A DNA stretch of 64,000 bases, taken from Halomonas smyrnensis AAD6 (GTDB taxonomy: Bacteria > Pseudomonadota > Gammaproteobacteria > Pseudomonadales > Halomonadaceae). Of the stretch, positions 49,588 to 58,741 are shown piece by piece. The notes under the pieces are model-generated. The model saw only the letters and a program-made list of their open reading frames with translations. It searched no databases and was not told the origin of the DNA. Within the stretch, counting starts at the first letter, position 1; every line of letters starts with the position of its first letter. The position numbers and the translations under genes were made by a program. The stretch is from assembly GCF_000265245.1 (NCBI RefSeq), contig NZ_AJKS02000003.1, forward strand, positions 62,001 to 126,000. Direction: 5' to 3'.

Positions 49588-49606
49588 AAGAATAATTATC
49601 AATGCT
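49588..49606 (-). promoter_or_regulatory. Fur-box-like site, TonB operon side
   Basis: 11/19 match to the Fur palindrome GATAATGATAATCATTATC; the minus strand reads CATTGATAATTATTC. GATAAT within it also matches a -10 (5/6), 48-66 nt before the DUF3450 start. Ferric Fur bound here would block transcription. Confidence 0.5.
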
Positions 49607-49676
49607 TGACGCGCCATGGCGCGCCCGCGAGCGACTCTCATCGCCGAAGCGTTCTCCCGACCAGGGCCGGCGCCGG

Positions 49677-49706
49677 TTGACAGGGTATGGCCCTCGATAA
49701 AAGAAT
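49677..49706 (+). promoter_or_regulatory. promoter of the 135-residue gene
   Basis: Perfect -35 TTGACA (49677-49682), 18-nt spacer and AAGAAT (49701-49706, 4/6). The start would be near 49713, with the ribosome site AAGGAG following. The Fur-like box overlaps the -10. Confidence 0.5.
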
Positions 49707-49719
49707 GAGAATTAATACC
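49701..49719 (+). promoter_or_regulatory. Fur-box-like site, 135-residue gene side
   Basis: 13/19 match to the Fur palindrome (core AATGAGAATTAATA). It covers the -10 and start of the promoter at 49677-49706, the classic repressing position. Confidence 0.6.
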
Positions 49720-49736
49720 AACAAGGAGAGCGTGTC

Positions 49737-50144
49737 ATGTCGGCGGCGCATCCCCAGCTGCACTACACCTGCATCTTCCTCTCGGTCTCCTTCCGGGCGC
49801 TTCGCGACGATCTGGGCAAGACCGCGCCATCCGCCGCGAGCCCCTGCTGGCCGAATGCCCGGCTGATCGAGATGCTCACCGGCGAACTGACGCGCTGCCG
49901 GGATGCGGCCGCCCGCCATCCGGCGGCCTGGCAGTCGCTCGACGCCGCCCTCGCCCATGCCAGCCTGCTGCTCGCCCAGTGCCCCGGCGGCATGGATCGC
50001 GAGCGCTGCGAGACCCAGATCGACGCCATCATCACGCCGCTGCAGGAGGCCGCCGCCTGGCTGAGCGGCAGACGCCCCTCCCGGGCACAGGAAAGTCACT
50101 GGCAGGCCGCGACCCGGCGACTGGTCGGCTGGCTGGGCCGATGA
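49737..50144 (+). CDS. unknown 135-residue protein, probably iron-regulated
   Basis: MSAAHPQLHYTCIFLSVSFR start with AAGGAG 9 nt upstream. Predicted soluble and mostly helical (MLTGELTRCRDAAARHP, AWQSLDAALAHASLLLAQCPGG, TQIDAIITPLQEAAAWLSG), four Cys (C12, C42, C54 and two more in later helices by eye), ending ATRRLVGWLGR. No signal peptide is clear. No family recognised. It is divergent from the TonB operon and sits behind a Fur-like box, so it likely responds to iron starvation; its function is unknown. Confidence 0.72.
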   Translation: MSAAHPQLHYTCIFLSVSFRALRDDLGKTAPSAASPCWPNARLIEMLTGELTRCRDAAARHPAAWQSLDAALAHASLLLAQCPGGMDRERCETQIDAIITPLQEAAAWLSGRRPSRAQESHWQAATRRLVGWLGR

Positions 50145-50199
50145 GCCGCCCTCGCCGCCTCTCCGACACGTGCCCCGGCATCGACGACGCCACCAACGC

Positions 50200-50238
50200 A
50201 AACGGGCCGGCCTCTCCGTGGAGAGACCGGCCCGTTTT
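50200..50238. terminator. bidirectional terminator between the 135-residue gene and etfA
   Basis: 17-bp stem with one mismatch (arms from 50200 and up to 50237), loop CGTG, then TTTTCT on the plus strand and a short TTTG on the minus. It serves the convergent ends. Confidence 0.7.
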
Positions 50239-50278
50239 CTAGCCCGAAAGCCAGCGTGACCGCTGGCTCTCGAACGCC

Positions 50279-51205
50279 TTACAGCTTGCTTTCGAGCTCC
50301 GGCAGGACCTCGAACAGGTCACCGACCAGGCCGTAATCTGCGACCTGGAAGATCGGCGCCTCCTCATCCTTGTTGATGGCGACGATCACCTTGGCGTCCT
50401 TCATGCCCGCCAGGTGCTGGATGGCACCCGAAATACCCACGGCGATGTAGAGCTCCGGGGCGACGATCTTGCCGGTCTGACCAACCTGCATGTCGTTGGG
50501 CACGAAGCCGGCGTCGACCGCGGCGCGCGAGGCGCCGATGGCGGCACCCAGCTTGTCGGCGATGCCGTCGAGCAGTTTGAAGTTCTCGCCGCTGCCCATG
50601 CCGCGGCCGCCGGAGACGACCACCTTGGCGGCGCCCAGCTCGGGGCGATCGCTCTCGGCCAGCTGCTCACCGACGAAGCTGGACTGGGCGTTGTCGAACA
50701 CGGTCTTCACCGCCTCGATAGCGGCACTGCCGCTCTCGCCCACCGCGTCGAAGGCAGTGGCGCGCACGGTGATGACCTTCAGGGCGTCGTCGCTCTGCAC
50801 GGTGGCGATGGCATTGCCGGCATAGATCGGTCGCTTGAAGGTGTCGGCGCTCTCCACCGCGATGATCTCGGAGAGCTGGGCCACGTCCTTGAGCGCGGCA
50901 AGCCGCGGCAGCACGTTCTTGCCGGTGGTCGAGCCCACCGCCAGCACATGGCTGTAGTCGCCGGCGAGTTCGGCCAGCAGAGCGCCCATGGGCTCGGCGA
51001 GCTGGTGGGCGTAGACGGCGTGATCGGCGACGCGCACGCGGCTCACGCCGTCGAGCTTGGCGGCCGCCTCGGCGATGGCAGAGACGCCTTCGCCGGCCAC
51101 CAGAACGTCGATGTCGCCACCGATCTCTTTCGCCGCGGCGACCACGTGAGCGGTAGCGCCGGCCAGGGCGCCATCATGGTGTTCGGCCAGGACGAGAATG
51201 CTCAT
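50279..51205 (-). CDS. etfA: electron transfer flavoprotein alpha subunit
   Basis: 308 residues. Binds FAD and accepts electrons from acyl-CoA dehydrogenases. The C-terminal FAD domain has [60 protein letters not shown] and [22 protein letters not shown]. Its ATG overlaps the etfB stop (ATGA). With etfB and the quinone oxidoreductase opposite, it links fatty-acid and amino-acid oxidation to the respiratory chain. Confidence 0.96.
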   Translation of the reverse strand: MSILVLAEHHDGALAGATAHVVAAAKEIGGDIDVLVAGEGVSAIAEAAAKLDGVSRVRVADHAVYAHQLAEPMGALLAELAGDYSHVLAVGSTTGKNVLPRLAALKDVAQLSEIIAVESADTFKRPIYAGNAIATVQSDDALKVITVRATAFDAVGESGSAAIEAVKTVFDNAQSSFVGEQLAESDRPELGAAKVVVSGGRGMGSGENFKLLDGIADKLGAAIGASRAAVDAGFVPNDMQVGQTGKIVAPELYIAVGISGAIQHLAGMKDAKVIVAINKDEEAPIFQVADYGLVGDLFEVLPELESKL

Positions 51206-51954
51206 GAGATCACCTTCGCTTCGTTCTTCAGCTTGTCCACGAGCTCATCCACGGAGCCCACCTTGATGCCGCCCTGGCGCTCGGCCGGCGGCTCGACCTT
51301 GACCAGCTTGACCTTCGAGGCCACCGCGACGCCCAGCTCCTCCGGGGTCGTGACCGAAAGCGGCTTCTTCTTGGCCTTCATGATGTCCGGCAGCTTGGCG
51401 TAGCGCGGCTCGTTGAGGCGCAGGTCGGTAGTGACGATGGCCGGCAGCGCCAGCGACACGGTCTGCAGGCCGCCATCGATCTCGCGGGTGACCTTCAGGG
51501 TCTCGCCTTCGACCGCGATCTCGGAGGCGAAGGTGCCCTGGGGACGACCGGTCAGTGCGGCGAGCATCTGCCCCACCTGGTTGTTGTCGCTGTCGATGGC
51601 CTGCTTGCCGAGGATGGTCAGCTGCGGCTGCTCCTCCTCGACGACCTTGGCCAGCAGCTTGGCCGCGGCCAGCGACTCGACGGGCGCCTCGGTCTGCACG
51701 TGCACGGCACGATCGGCGCCCAGCGCCAGCGCGGTGCGCAGCTGTTCCTGGGCGGCCTTCGGCCCCACGGTGACGGCGACCACTTCGGTGGCCACGCCGG
51801 CTTCCTTGAGCCGCACCGCCTCTTCCACGGCGATCTCGCAGAAGGGATTCATGGCCATCTTGACGTTGGTGAGGTCGACGTCGCTGTTGTCCGGCTTGAC
51901 CCGGATCTTGACGTTGTAGTCGATGACGCGTTTGACCGCGACGAGTACCTTCAT
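51202..51954 (-). CDS. etfB: electron transfer flavoprotein beta subunit
   Basis: 250 residues. [20 protein letters not shown] start, the AMP-binding stretch [12 protein letters not shown], the [20 protein letters not shown] region and the recognition-loop area [23 protein letters not shown] typical of group I ETF beta. First gene of etfBA. Confidence 0.96.
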   Translation of the reverse strand: MKVLVAVKRVIDYNVKIRVKPDNSDVDLTNVKMAMNPFCEIAVEEAVRLKEAGVATEVVAVTVGPKAAQEQLRTALALGADRAVHVQTEAPVESLAAAKLLAKVVEEEQPQLTILGKQAIDSDNNQVGQMLAALTGRPQGTFASEIAVEGETLKVTREIDGGLQTVSLALPAIVTTDLRLNEPRYAKLPDIMKAKKKPLSVTTPEELGVAVASKVKLVKVEPPAERQGGIKVGSVDELVDKLKNEAKVIS

Positions 51955-52308
51955 AATGTCCTCGCTGGGTTCTGTCTCGGAACCTGGGAAACGGAGCTCG
52001 GCGACTCGCTGACGTCACGCGACACCGACCCCATAGAACGGACCGATATGCTTTTATGCGTTTCAGACGAGCGTTTGATAGGCGCCTTGCCGAAAAACTC
52101 CCTAAATGTGCCACAGCCCGGACCACTCCAACAATCCCCGGCATGCCGGGAGTGGGGCTTTCCGGGGTTTGGCCATCGTAAGGGGAGACCAATCCCGCTA
52201 TCATGCGACCCATGGGGCAACCCCGGAAGCAAACGACCGTTTTAACACCCTGACGATGCCGAGACCGCCTCGGCCAGGACGTCGTCGAGATGGGAGGAGA
52301 AGGATCCA
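51955..52308. other. divergent etfB/etfD intergenic region
   Basis: 354 bp without a gene. It contains the PsrA-type palindrome near the etfD side (listed separately), an AT-richer stretch near 52050-52070 on the minus strand (GCATAAAAGC) that could be an etfB -10, and two further CAAAC/GTTT half-sites. The etfD ribosome site GGAGGAGAAGG lies just before 52309. Confidence 0.5.
52230..52243 (+). promoter_or_regulatory. PsrA-like operator upstream of etfD
   Basis: CAAAC-GACC-GTTTT fits the PsrA pattern (G/C)AAAC-N2-4-GTTT(G/C) except the last base. It is 66 bp before the etfD ATG. In Pseudomonas aeruginosa PsrA is reported to control the etf genes, a fatty-acid-derepressed circuit. Confidence 0.5.
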
Positions 52309-53985
52309 ATGACAGAACAGATCGAGCGCGACGCCATGGAGTTCGACGTGGTCATCGTCGGCGCCGGCCCCTCCGGCCTGGCCGCGGCCTGCCGCCTGAT
52401 GCAGCAGGCCAACGAGGCCGAGCAGGAGCTGTCGGTGTGCCTGGTCGAGAAAGGGTCCGAGGTCGGCGCTCACATCCTCTCCGGCGCCGTCTTCGAACCC
52501 CGCGCCCTACAGGAACTGTTCCCAGACTGGCAGGAGCGCGGCGCGCCGCTGACCACGCCGGCGATTCGCGACGAGCTCTATCTGCTCAAGGACGCCGAGA
52601 AGGCCCAGAAGCTGCCCAATGCCCTGGTGCCGAAGACCATGCATAACACCGGTGGCGCCCAGACACGCTATGTGATCAGCGCCGGCAACCTGTGCCGCTG
52701 GCTGGCCGAACAGGCCGAGGAGCTCGGCGTCGAGGTGTTCCCGGGCTTCGCCGCCCAGGAGACCATCGTCGAGGACGGCGTGGTCAAGGGCATCCTGGTC
52801 GGCGACATGGGCGTGGGCGCCGACGGTCAGCCCAAGGACGGCCACATGCCGGGCATGGAGCTGCGCGCCAAGTACACCCTGTTCGCCGAGGGCGCCCGCG
52901 GCCACCTGGGCAAGGGGCTGATCGAGCGCTTCGAGCTCGATGCCGGTAAGGATCCGCAGCACTACGGCATCGGCCTCAAGGAGCTGTGGGACGTGCCCGC
53001 CGACAAGCACGAGCCGGGCCTGGTGCTGCACGGCTCCGGCTGGCCGCTGGACAAGTCGACCCACGGCGGCTGGTTCCTCTATCACGCCGAGAACCAGCAG
53101 GTGGTGGTCGGCCTGATCCTCGACCTGTCCTACCAGAACCCGTACCTGTCGCCCTTCGACGAGTTCCAGCGCATGAAGCACCACCCGGTGCTCAAGCAGT
53201 ACCTGGAAGGCGGCTCGCGGGTGGCCTACGGCGCGCGGGCCATCGCCAAGGGCGGCCTCAACTGCCTGCCGAAGATGACCTTCCCCGGCGGGCTCTTGAT
53301 CGGCTGCGACGCCGGCACCCTGAACTTCGCCAAGATCAAGGGGCTGCACACCGCCATGAAGTCCGGCATGGTCGCCGCCGAGAGCGTCTTCGAGGCGATC
53401 GCGGCCGGGGGAGAGAGCGACGAGGGCGGTGCCGATCTCACCGCCTTCGAGGCCAAGTGGCAGGCCAGCTGGGCGTACCGGGAGCTCGACGAGAGCCGCA
53501 GCTTCGGCCCGGCGATCCACAAGTACGGCACCGTGGGCGGCGGCGCCTACAACTTCCTCGACCAGCTCACCGGCGGCAAGTTGCCGACGGTCCACGACAC
53601 CACGCCGGACCACGCGACGCTCAAGCCGGCGGCCGAGTGCGAGAAGATCGACTATCCCAAGCCCGACGGCGTGATCTCGTTCGACAAGGCCTCCTCGGTG
53701 TTCCTCTCGAACACCAACCACGAGGAAGATCAGCCCTGCCACCTGCGCCTCGAGGACCCGGAGCTGCCGATCCGCGACAACCTGCCGACCTACGCCGAGC
53801 CCGCGCAGCGCTACTGCCCGGCCGGGGTCTACGAGGTGGTCGAGGACGACGACGGCAAGCCCGCGTTCCAGATCAACTTCCAGAACTGCGTGCACTGCAA
53901 GACCTGCGACATCAAGGACCCGGCCCAGAACATCACCTGGGTCGCGCCGGAAGGCGGCGGCGGGCCGAACTACCCCAACATGTGA
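52309..53985 (+). CDS. etfD: electron transfer flavoprotein-ubiquinone oxidoreductase
   Basis: 558 residues, membrane-associated. FAD-binding GAGPSGLAAACRLM near the N-terminus, substrate domain (KGGLNCLPKMTFPGGLLIGCDAG), and a C-terminal 4Fe-4S ferredoxin domain with YCPAGVYEV and NCVHCKTCDIKDP. It passes electrons from ETF to ubiquinone. Ribosome site GGAGGAGAAGG. Divergent from etfBA. Symbol by analogy; also called fixC-like or etfQO. Confidence 0.95.
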   Translation: MTEQIERDAMEFDVVIVGAGPSGLAAACRLMQQANEAEQELSVCLVEKGSEVGAHILSGAVFEPRALQELFPDWQERGAPLTTPAIRDELYLLKDAEKAQKLPNALVPKTMHNTGGAQTRYVISAGNLCRWLAEQAEELGVEVFPGFAAQETIVEDGVVKGILVGDMGVGADGQPKDGHMPGMELRAKYTLFAEGARGHLGKGLIERFELDAGKDPQHYGIGLKELWDVPADKHEPGLVLHGSGWPLDKSTHGGWFLYHAENQQVVVGLILDLSYQNPYLSPFDEFQRMKHHPVLKQYLEGGSRVAYGARAIAKGGLNCLPKMTFPGGLLIGCDAGTLNFAKIKGLHTAMKSGMVAAESVFEAIAAGGESDEGGADLTAFEAKWQASWAYRELDESRSFGPAIHKYGTVGGGAYNFLDQLTGGKLPTVHDTTPDHATLKPAAECEKIDYPKPDGVISFDKASSVFLSNTNHEEDQPCHLRLEDPELPIRDNLPTYAEPAQRYCPAGVYEVVEDDDGKPAFQINFQNCVHCKTCDIKDPAQNITWVAPEGGGGPNYPNM

Positions 53986-54215
53986 GGAAAACCCGGCTCA
54001 GACGGGGCCATGTCACCGGCAAGCAACGACTCGCTTGCACCAGGGCGAAACCCCGGCGCTCCGCGAGCCGGGTGACGCGCTCGGGGCGGAACAAGGTCCC
54101 TCTTGCCGCCCCTGAATCGACATCCCTGTCGATTCGCGCTACTCGGCGCGCTGCACGGCGGCGCCCTGGCGAAATCGCTCGCATTGCTTGTCGATGCCGC
54201 CTGACCGCTTAGCTA
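53986..54215. other. no gene seen
   Basis: 230 bp between the etfD stop and the shared terminator. Several frames are open in both strands (for example CERFRQGAAVQRAE on the minus strand), but with no start, ribosome site or recognisable family. Confidence 0.5.
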
Positions 54216-54252
54216 AAAACGCCCCGCAGGCACACAGCCTGCGGGGCGTTTT
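54216..54252. terminator. strong bidirectional terminator, etfD and sseA
   Basis: 16-bp perfect stem (54216-54231/54237-54252) with loop ACACA; the outer part is A-run/T-run on both strands (TTTTTT after the stem on plus, TTTTT on minus). It lies between convergent genes. Confidence 0.9.
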
Positions 54253-54275
54253 TTCGTGAGCCAGCGACACCGGAC

Positions 54276-55106
54276 TCAGTCGCCGGTGGCGATGGGCCGG
54301 TCGGCGTCGGTGATCCAGTCGCTCCAGGAGCCGACATAGAGCCGCGGCAGCGGGCGGCCGGCGATGGCGTAGGCGAGGATGTCGTGGCAGGCGGTGACGC
54401 CGGAGCCGCAGTAGGCGATCACCGGGTCCGCGCCCGGCAGCTCGGCGTCGAGCGTCTCGGGCGACTTGAAGCGGCCGCTGGCGTCGAGGTTCTCGGCGCT
54501 CGGCCGCGAGCGTGCGCCGGGGATGTGCCCGGCCAGGGCATCGACGGACTCGGCCTCGCCGCGAAAGCGCTCGGCGGGGCGCGCATCGAGCTTCAGCGCG
54601 CGGCCGGAGAACACCTCGTCGGCCTGTACCATCACAGCGTCGCGATAGCCGGGCGCCCAGTCGCTCGGCGCGGGCGCCGGCTCGCGCCCCTGCGCCAGCT
54701 CGCCGCCGGCGGCCTGCCAGGCCCCGAGACCGCCGTTCAGCAGCCGAACGTCGGGATGTCCCGCCCAACAGGCGATCATCCACCAGGCCCGGGCCGCGGC
54801 CAGCTGGCCGCCCACGTCGTCGTAGACCACCACCGGCCGCTCGGGGGTGACGCCGAGGCGACGCAGCGTCGCCGTGAAGGCCTCGCGGCTCGGCAGCGGA
54901 TGACGACCGCCCGCGCCGTTCTCGCCCGGCGAGGTGGCCAGGTCGCGATCCATGTCCAGATGCTGGCTGCCCGGCACATGGCCCTCGCCCCACAGCCGCT
55001 CGCCGGCCTCGGGGTCGCCGAGTCGCGCCCGGCAGTCCAGGACCAGCGGCGGCCTATCGCCCGCGAGCGCCTCGGCCAGCTCGCCGGCTTCGATCAACAC
55101 CTTCAT
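54276..55106 (-). CDS. sseA: 3-mercaptopyruvate sulfurtransferase (rhodanese family)
   Basis: 276 residues with two rhodanese domains (1-135 inactive, 150-276 active). The catalytic Cys is about 233 in YCGSGVTACHDI; the CGSGVT loop is the mercaptopyruvate type rather than the thiosulfate type (CRxG). The protein starts MKVLIEAGELAEAL and overlaps the helicase stop by 4 nt. It moves sulfur from mercaptopyruvate to acceptors. The structure follows SseA. Confidence 0.9.
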   Translation of the reverse strand: MKVLIEAGELAEALAGDRPPLVLDCRARLGDPEAGERLWGEGHVPGSQHLDMDRDLATSPGENGAGGRHPLPSREAFTATLRRLGVTPERPVVVYDDVGGQLAAARAWWMIACWAGHPDVRLLNGGLGAWQAAGGELAQGREPAPAPSDWAPGYRDAVMVQADEVFSGRALKLDARPAERFRGEAESVDALAGHIPGARSRPSAENLDASGRFKSPETLDAELPGADPVIAYCGSGVTACHDILAYAIAGRPLPRLYVGSWSDWITDADRPIATGD

Positions 55107-57304
55107 GCGCCCTCTCCTTCCAGCCATTCGATGGGGGCCCGCCGGGCGATCAGTCGCCTGCGGCCGGCCTGACGGAATCGCACCTCGATCACGGGATTTG
55201 CCGGGTCGCCTTCCACCACGCTGATCTCGCCCTCGCCGAAGACGGCATGGTTGAGGCGCTGGCCGACCCGGTAGTCTGCCGCTCCCTCGGCGACCTGCCC
55301 CGTCTGCGCCGCGGCGGCCTCGACGGGCAGCGGCCGGCCCAGGCGCTCGAGGTAGCGCTGCACCAGCGCCGGACGGGAGACCCGCAGCGGCACCGCCGGT
55401 TCACCGGCGTCCTCGCCAACGAGGCGCTCGGCCACCCGCTGGCCGTCCTGCCAGGCGGTCTCGCCGAGGAAGCGGCTGGGCCGGTGATCGCCGCCGTCGT
55501 GCAGCATCACCAGGCGCTCGCAGGCCCGGGTGATCGCCACGTAGAACAGCCGCCGCTCCTCCTCGAGGCGCGGCGGACTCAGCGGGTTGTCGCGGGTGTA
55601 GTGCGGGAAGTCTTCCTCGTTGACGCCGCCGAGCATCACCAGCGGCCACTCCAGCCCCTTGGCGCCGTGCACGGTGGTGATCAGCACGCCGTCGTCGCGG
55701 TTCTCCACCGGGCGGCGCAGCAGCTCGATGAAGGCCGAGAGATCGGAGGCCTCCTTCGCCTGCTCCACCAGCACGTCGAGCAGGCGCACGTCCTCCTCGC
55801 CCTTGTCGCGGCGCGCCGCGGCGCGCTTGAGCACCTTCTCGGCCTCGACCTCCTCGACCACGTGCTCGAGCAGCTTGGCCGGCGACCAGCCGCCGCGTTT
55901 CGGCAGCTCGCAGAGCAGCGCCCAGCGACGCTTGAGGGTCCGCCGCTGGTGCGGCTTGAGCGAGGCCAGCAGCGGGTCCTGGCGCTCCGGCCAGCGCTGG
56001 GTCTCGGCCAGCCGGGCGGCCAGCGCCGAGAGACGCTCGCGGGGCACGAAGGGCGTCGGCTGGGACAGCAGCAGCAGCAGATGGCCGGGGTCGCGCAATA
56101 GCTGACCGTCGAGCGCCAGCGCCAGGTAGCCGGCCAGCGCCTCGACCAGCGGCAGGCGGAACACGAAGCGGTCCTCCCGGGACAGCCGGAAGGGCACGCC
56201 CTCGCGCAGCAGCGCCAGCTGCAGCGGCACCGACAGCGCCCAGCTGCGCACCAGCAGGCAGGCCTCGTCGAGACGGCGGCCGTCGCGCTGCCAGCCGGCC
56301 AGCTCGTCGAGCAGCGCCTGGCTGCCCTGCCCCACCGCCAGCCGGGTGTCGGGATTGTCCGGCGCGGCCAGGCACAGCTGGTCCGGACGACGCCGATTGG
56401 CCTCGATGGCGTGATTGGCCGCCAGCGCCAGGGCGTGGCCGTGGCGGAAGGTGGTGGAGAGCGGGTAGTCCCGGGCCTCGCCGAAGATGGCGGTGAAGTC
56501 CTCGAGCATGGTGTCGGGGTGGGCACCGCGCCATTCGTAGATGCACTGGTTGGCATCGCCCACCGCCATCACCGCCGCCTCGCGCCCGGCCAGCACCGCC
56601 AGCAGGCGCTGCTGGGTGGGGTTGATGTCCTGGTACTCGTCGATGATCACCTGGTCGAGGAAGCCCTGGACCCGGGCGCGCAGCGCGGGATCCGCCTCCA
56701 GCGCGCGGACCGGCCGATACAGCAGGTCGGCGTAGGTCATCAGGCCCTGATCGGCGAGCAGGGTCTCGGCGTGTTCGAAGGCGGCGACGAAGTGCTCGGT
56801 GTCCTCGCCGAAGTCAAGGCGGGCGTAGAGTTCGGCGGGCTCGGCCATCTCGGCCTTCACCAGGCCGCTGAAGTGGGCCAGGGCCTCGAGCTTCTCGGCT
56901 TCCAGCGCGCGCTCGCCGGCCTCGGGGAAGGCCTCCAGCGCCTGCTGGGTGGCCTGGCGCAGCAGCCGCTCGAGCTGCCAGTCGGCGGTCAGCAGACGGC
57001 GATGCTCCAGCACGCCCCAGCGCGTCAGGCTCTGGGTCAGGCGATGACCCAGCGAGTGGAAGGTGCGCACGTCGGGCAGCGCCTGGCCGGCGGGCGCCGC
57101 CGCGGCCAGCCGGGCCTGGAAGTCCTCCCGCGCCGAGCGATTGAACATCAGCACCAGGATGCGTCCGGGCGCCATGCCGCGCTCGAGCAGGTGCAGGACC
57201 CGCGCCACCAGGGTGGTGGTCTTGCCCGCCCCGGCCACGGCGGCGACGCGGGCATGGCCCTCGGGATGGCCGACCACGGCGTGCTGTTCCGGCGTCAGCC
57301 TCAT
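55103..57304 (-). CDS. UvrD/Rep-family ATP-dependent DNA helicase
   Basis: 733 residues, superfamily 1A. Walker A AAVAGAGKTTTLVARVL (about 18-34), motif Ia VLMFNRSA, motif II IIDEYQDINPTQQR, motif III VGDANQCIYEWRGA, motif IV TFRHGHALA, motif V VHGAKGLEWPLVMLGGVNE, motif VI YVAITRACERLVMLH. A short C-terminal SH3-like part (HAVFGEGEISVVEGD, RVGQRLNH) resembles the UvrD/PcrA tail. It is smaller and divergent from true UvrD and Rep, so no symbol is given. The next genes overlap by 4 nt on both sides. Confidence 0.87.
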   Translation of the reverse strand: MRLTPEQHAVVGHPEGHARVAAVAGAGKTTTLVARVLHLLERGMAPGRILVLMFNRSAREDFQARLAAAAPAGQALPDVRTFHSLGHRLTQSLTRWGVLEHRRLLTADWQLERLLRQATQQALEAFPEAGERALEAEKLEALAHFSGLVKAEMAEPAELYARLDFGEDTEHFVAAFEHAETLLADQGLMTYADLLYRPVRALEADPALRARVQGFLDQVIIDEYQDINPTQQRLLAVLAGREAAVMAVGDANQCIYEWRGAHPDTMLEDFTAIFGEARDYPLSTTFRHGHALALAANHAIEANRRRPDQLCLAAPDNPDTRLAVGQGSQALLDELAGWQRDGRRLDEACLLVRSWALSVPLQLALLREGVPFRLSREDRFVFRLPLVEALAGYLALALDGQLLRDPGHLLLLLSQPTPFVPRERLSALAARLAETQRWPERQDPLLASLKPHQRRTLKRRWALLCELPKRGGWSPAKLLEHVVEEVEAEKVLKRAAARRDKGEEDVRLLDVLVEQAKEASDLSAFIELLRRPVENRDDGVLITTVHGAKGLEWPLVMLGGVNEEDFPHYTRDNPLSPPRLEEERRLFYVAITRACERLVMLHDGGDHRPSRFLGETAWQDGQRVAERLVGEDAGEPAVPLRVSRPALVQRYLERLGRPLPVEAAAAQTGQVAEGAADYRVGQRLNHAVFGEGEISVVEGDPANPVIEVRFRQAGRRRLIARRAPIEWLEGEGA

Positions 57305-57840
57305 GATGCCTCGTCATCCCAGCGGCCCAGCGAATGCCAGGCGCCGCCGCTCTGAAGGCCCAGCTCGTCGCCGCGGCACTCGGCGGCCTCGGCGAGGCGA
57401 TAGAAGACGTTGCGCCCGAGGCGCGCGGCCAGCCCGAAGCGTACCGGCACCTCCGGTACGGCCTCGCCGCGGGGCGTGTCGCTGACCGTCAGCCGGTGCG
57501 CCTCGTCGAGCCTCACGCGATCGCCGGCATTGGTGACGAGGCACCAGTCGCCGGCGGCATCGCGCTCGGCATCGACGACCAGCAGCGGGCGATCCTCGAC
57601 GCGGATGCGCCATTTCTCGCCCGGCGCTACCAGGTAATACTCGCCGTCGTCCTCGCGGCGCAGCACGCTCGTCAGCAGCCGCACCAGCGCAGGACGCGCG
57701 ATGGCGGCCCCCTCGTGGATCCAGCGGCCGTCGGCGGCGATGGTCAGGTCCATGTCGCCCCGGCAGTCGGGATGCCAGCGCTCCAGCGGCGGGATCTCGC
57801 CCTCGGGCGGAATGCCGGCCAGCCAGGTGTCCAGGTTCAT
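57301..57840 (-). CDS. DUF1285 family protein
   Basis: 179 residues, cytoplasmic. PPLERWHPDCRGDMDLTIAADGRWIHEG near the start and MALVRLLTSVLRRE-type, YYLVAPGEKWRIRVEDRPLLV in the middle match the conserved DUF1285 pattern of gammaproteobacteria. Function unknown. Its stop overlaps the helicase start by 4 nt, and it begins 22 bp after the tatD-type gene. Confidence 0.82.
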   Translation of the reverse strand: MNLDTWLAGIPPEGEIPPLERWHPDCRGDMDLTIAADGRWIHEGAAIARPALVRLLTSVLRREDDGEYYLVAPGEKWRIRVEDRPLLVVDAERDAAGDWCLVTNAGDRVRLDEAHRLTVSDTPRGEAVPEVPVRFGLAARLGRNVFYRLAEAAECRGDELGLQSGGAWHSLGRWDDEAS

Positions 57841-57862
57841 GACGCCTCCTTTGCGCGCCGGA

Positions 57863-58693
57863 TCAGACCACCAGGCCGGCGCTCGACAGCGCCTCGCGGA
57901 CTTCCGCCGACGCCTCGGGCACGGCCGCCCTGAACAGCCGGTAGAAGTTAGCGGTGGTCTGCATGGCCACTTCCTCGACGCTGATGCCGCGCTCCTCGGC
58001 GATGCACTCGGCGACCTCGACCACCCAGGCCGGCTCGTTGGGCTTGCCGCGATGCGGCACTGGCGCCAGATAGGGGCTGTCGGTCTCGATCAGCAGGCGA
58101 TCCAGCGGCACCTTGCGGGCCAGCTCGCGCACCGATTCTGCGTTGCGGAAGGTGACGATGCCCGACAGCGAGACCATGAAACCGTGGGCCACCGCCTCGC
58201 GGGCCATGTCCAGGTCCTCGGTGAAGCAGTGCAGCACGCCGCCGACCCGCGGATCGACGTGTTCGCGGATCAGCGCCAGGGTGTCCTCGCGCGCGGCGCG
58301 GGTGTGGATGATCACCGGCAGCTCGAGCTCGGTGGCGGCGATCAGGTGGCGGCGAAAGCGCTCGTGCTGCACCTCGCGGGAGACGCCATCGTAGTGATAG
58401 TCGAGGCCGGTCTCGCCGATCGCCACCGCCTCATGGCGCTCCGCGCATTCCTTGATGGCCTCGACGCTCGGTTCTTCCGGCACCTCATGCAGCGGATGCA
58501 CGCCGGCGGAGATCACCACGTCGTCGTGCTCGCGGGCGATGGCGGCGATGCCCGGCACTTCCTCCAGGGTGACCGCGATGGCCAGGAACTGGCGCACGTC
58601 GCGGGCGCGGGCGGCGTCCAGGGCGGCGGCGACGTCGCCGTCGTGGGTGCGGGGATCGAGGCGATCGAGATGGCAGTGGGAATCGACAAACAT
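57863..58693 (-). CDS. TatD-family metal-dependent hydrolase (YcfH type)
   Basis: 276 residues from MFVDSHCHLDRLD (a GTG four codons earlier is also possible; neither has a strong ribosome site). TIM-barrel metal residues: HCHLD, GETGLDYHY, VIIHTRAA, LHCFTEDL and the late Asp in LIETDSPYLAP. Proteins of this branch act as 3'-5' nucleases or phosphodiesterases; the YcfH type next to holB is conserved. It follows pilZ by 48 bp. Confidence 0.88.
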   Translation of the reverse strand: MFVDSHCHLDRLDPRTHDGDVAAALDAARARDVRQFLAIAVTLEEVPGIAAIAREHDDVVISAGVHPLHEVPEEPSVEAIKECAERHEAVAIGETGLDYHYDGVSREVQHERFRRHLIAATELELPVIIHTRAAREDTLALIREHVDPRVGGVLHCFTEDLDMAREAVAHGFMVSLSGIVTFRNAESVRELARKVPLDRLLIETDSPYLAPVPHRGKPNEPAWVVEVAECIAEERGISVEEVAMQTTANFYRLFRAAVPEASAEVREALSSAGLVV

Positions 58694-58741
58694 CGGCAGG
58701 TTCACACGGAAAGTAGGATAAGTTCGGGAGCTCGACGCGGG

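Noticed and set aside
52507..53895. 462-codon minus-strand open frame
   Set aside because: Antisense to etfD, which has clear FAD and iron-sulfur motifs.
54139..54275. C-terminal extension gene beyond sseA
   Set aside because: The frame there lies past the sseA stop in another frame, beyond a strong terminator, with no start or homology.
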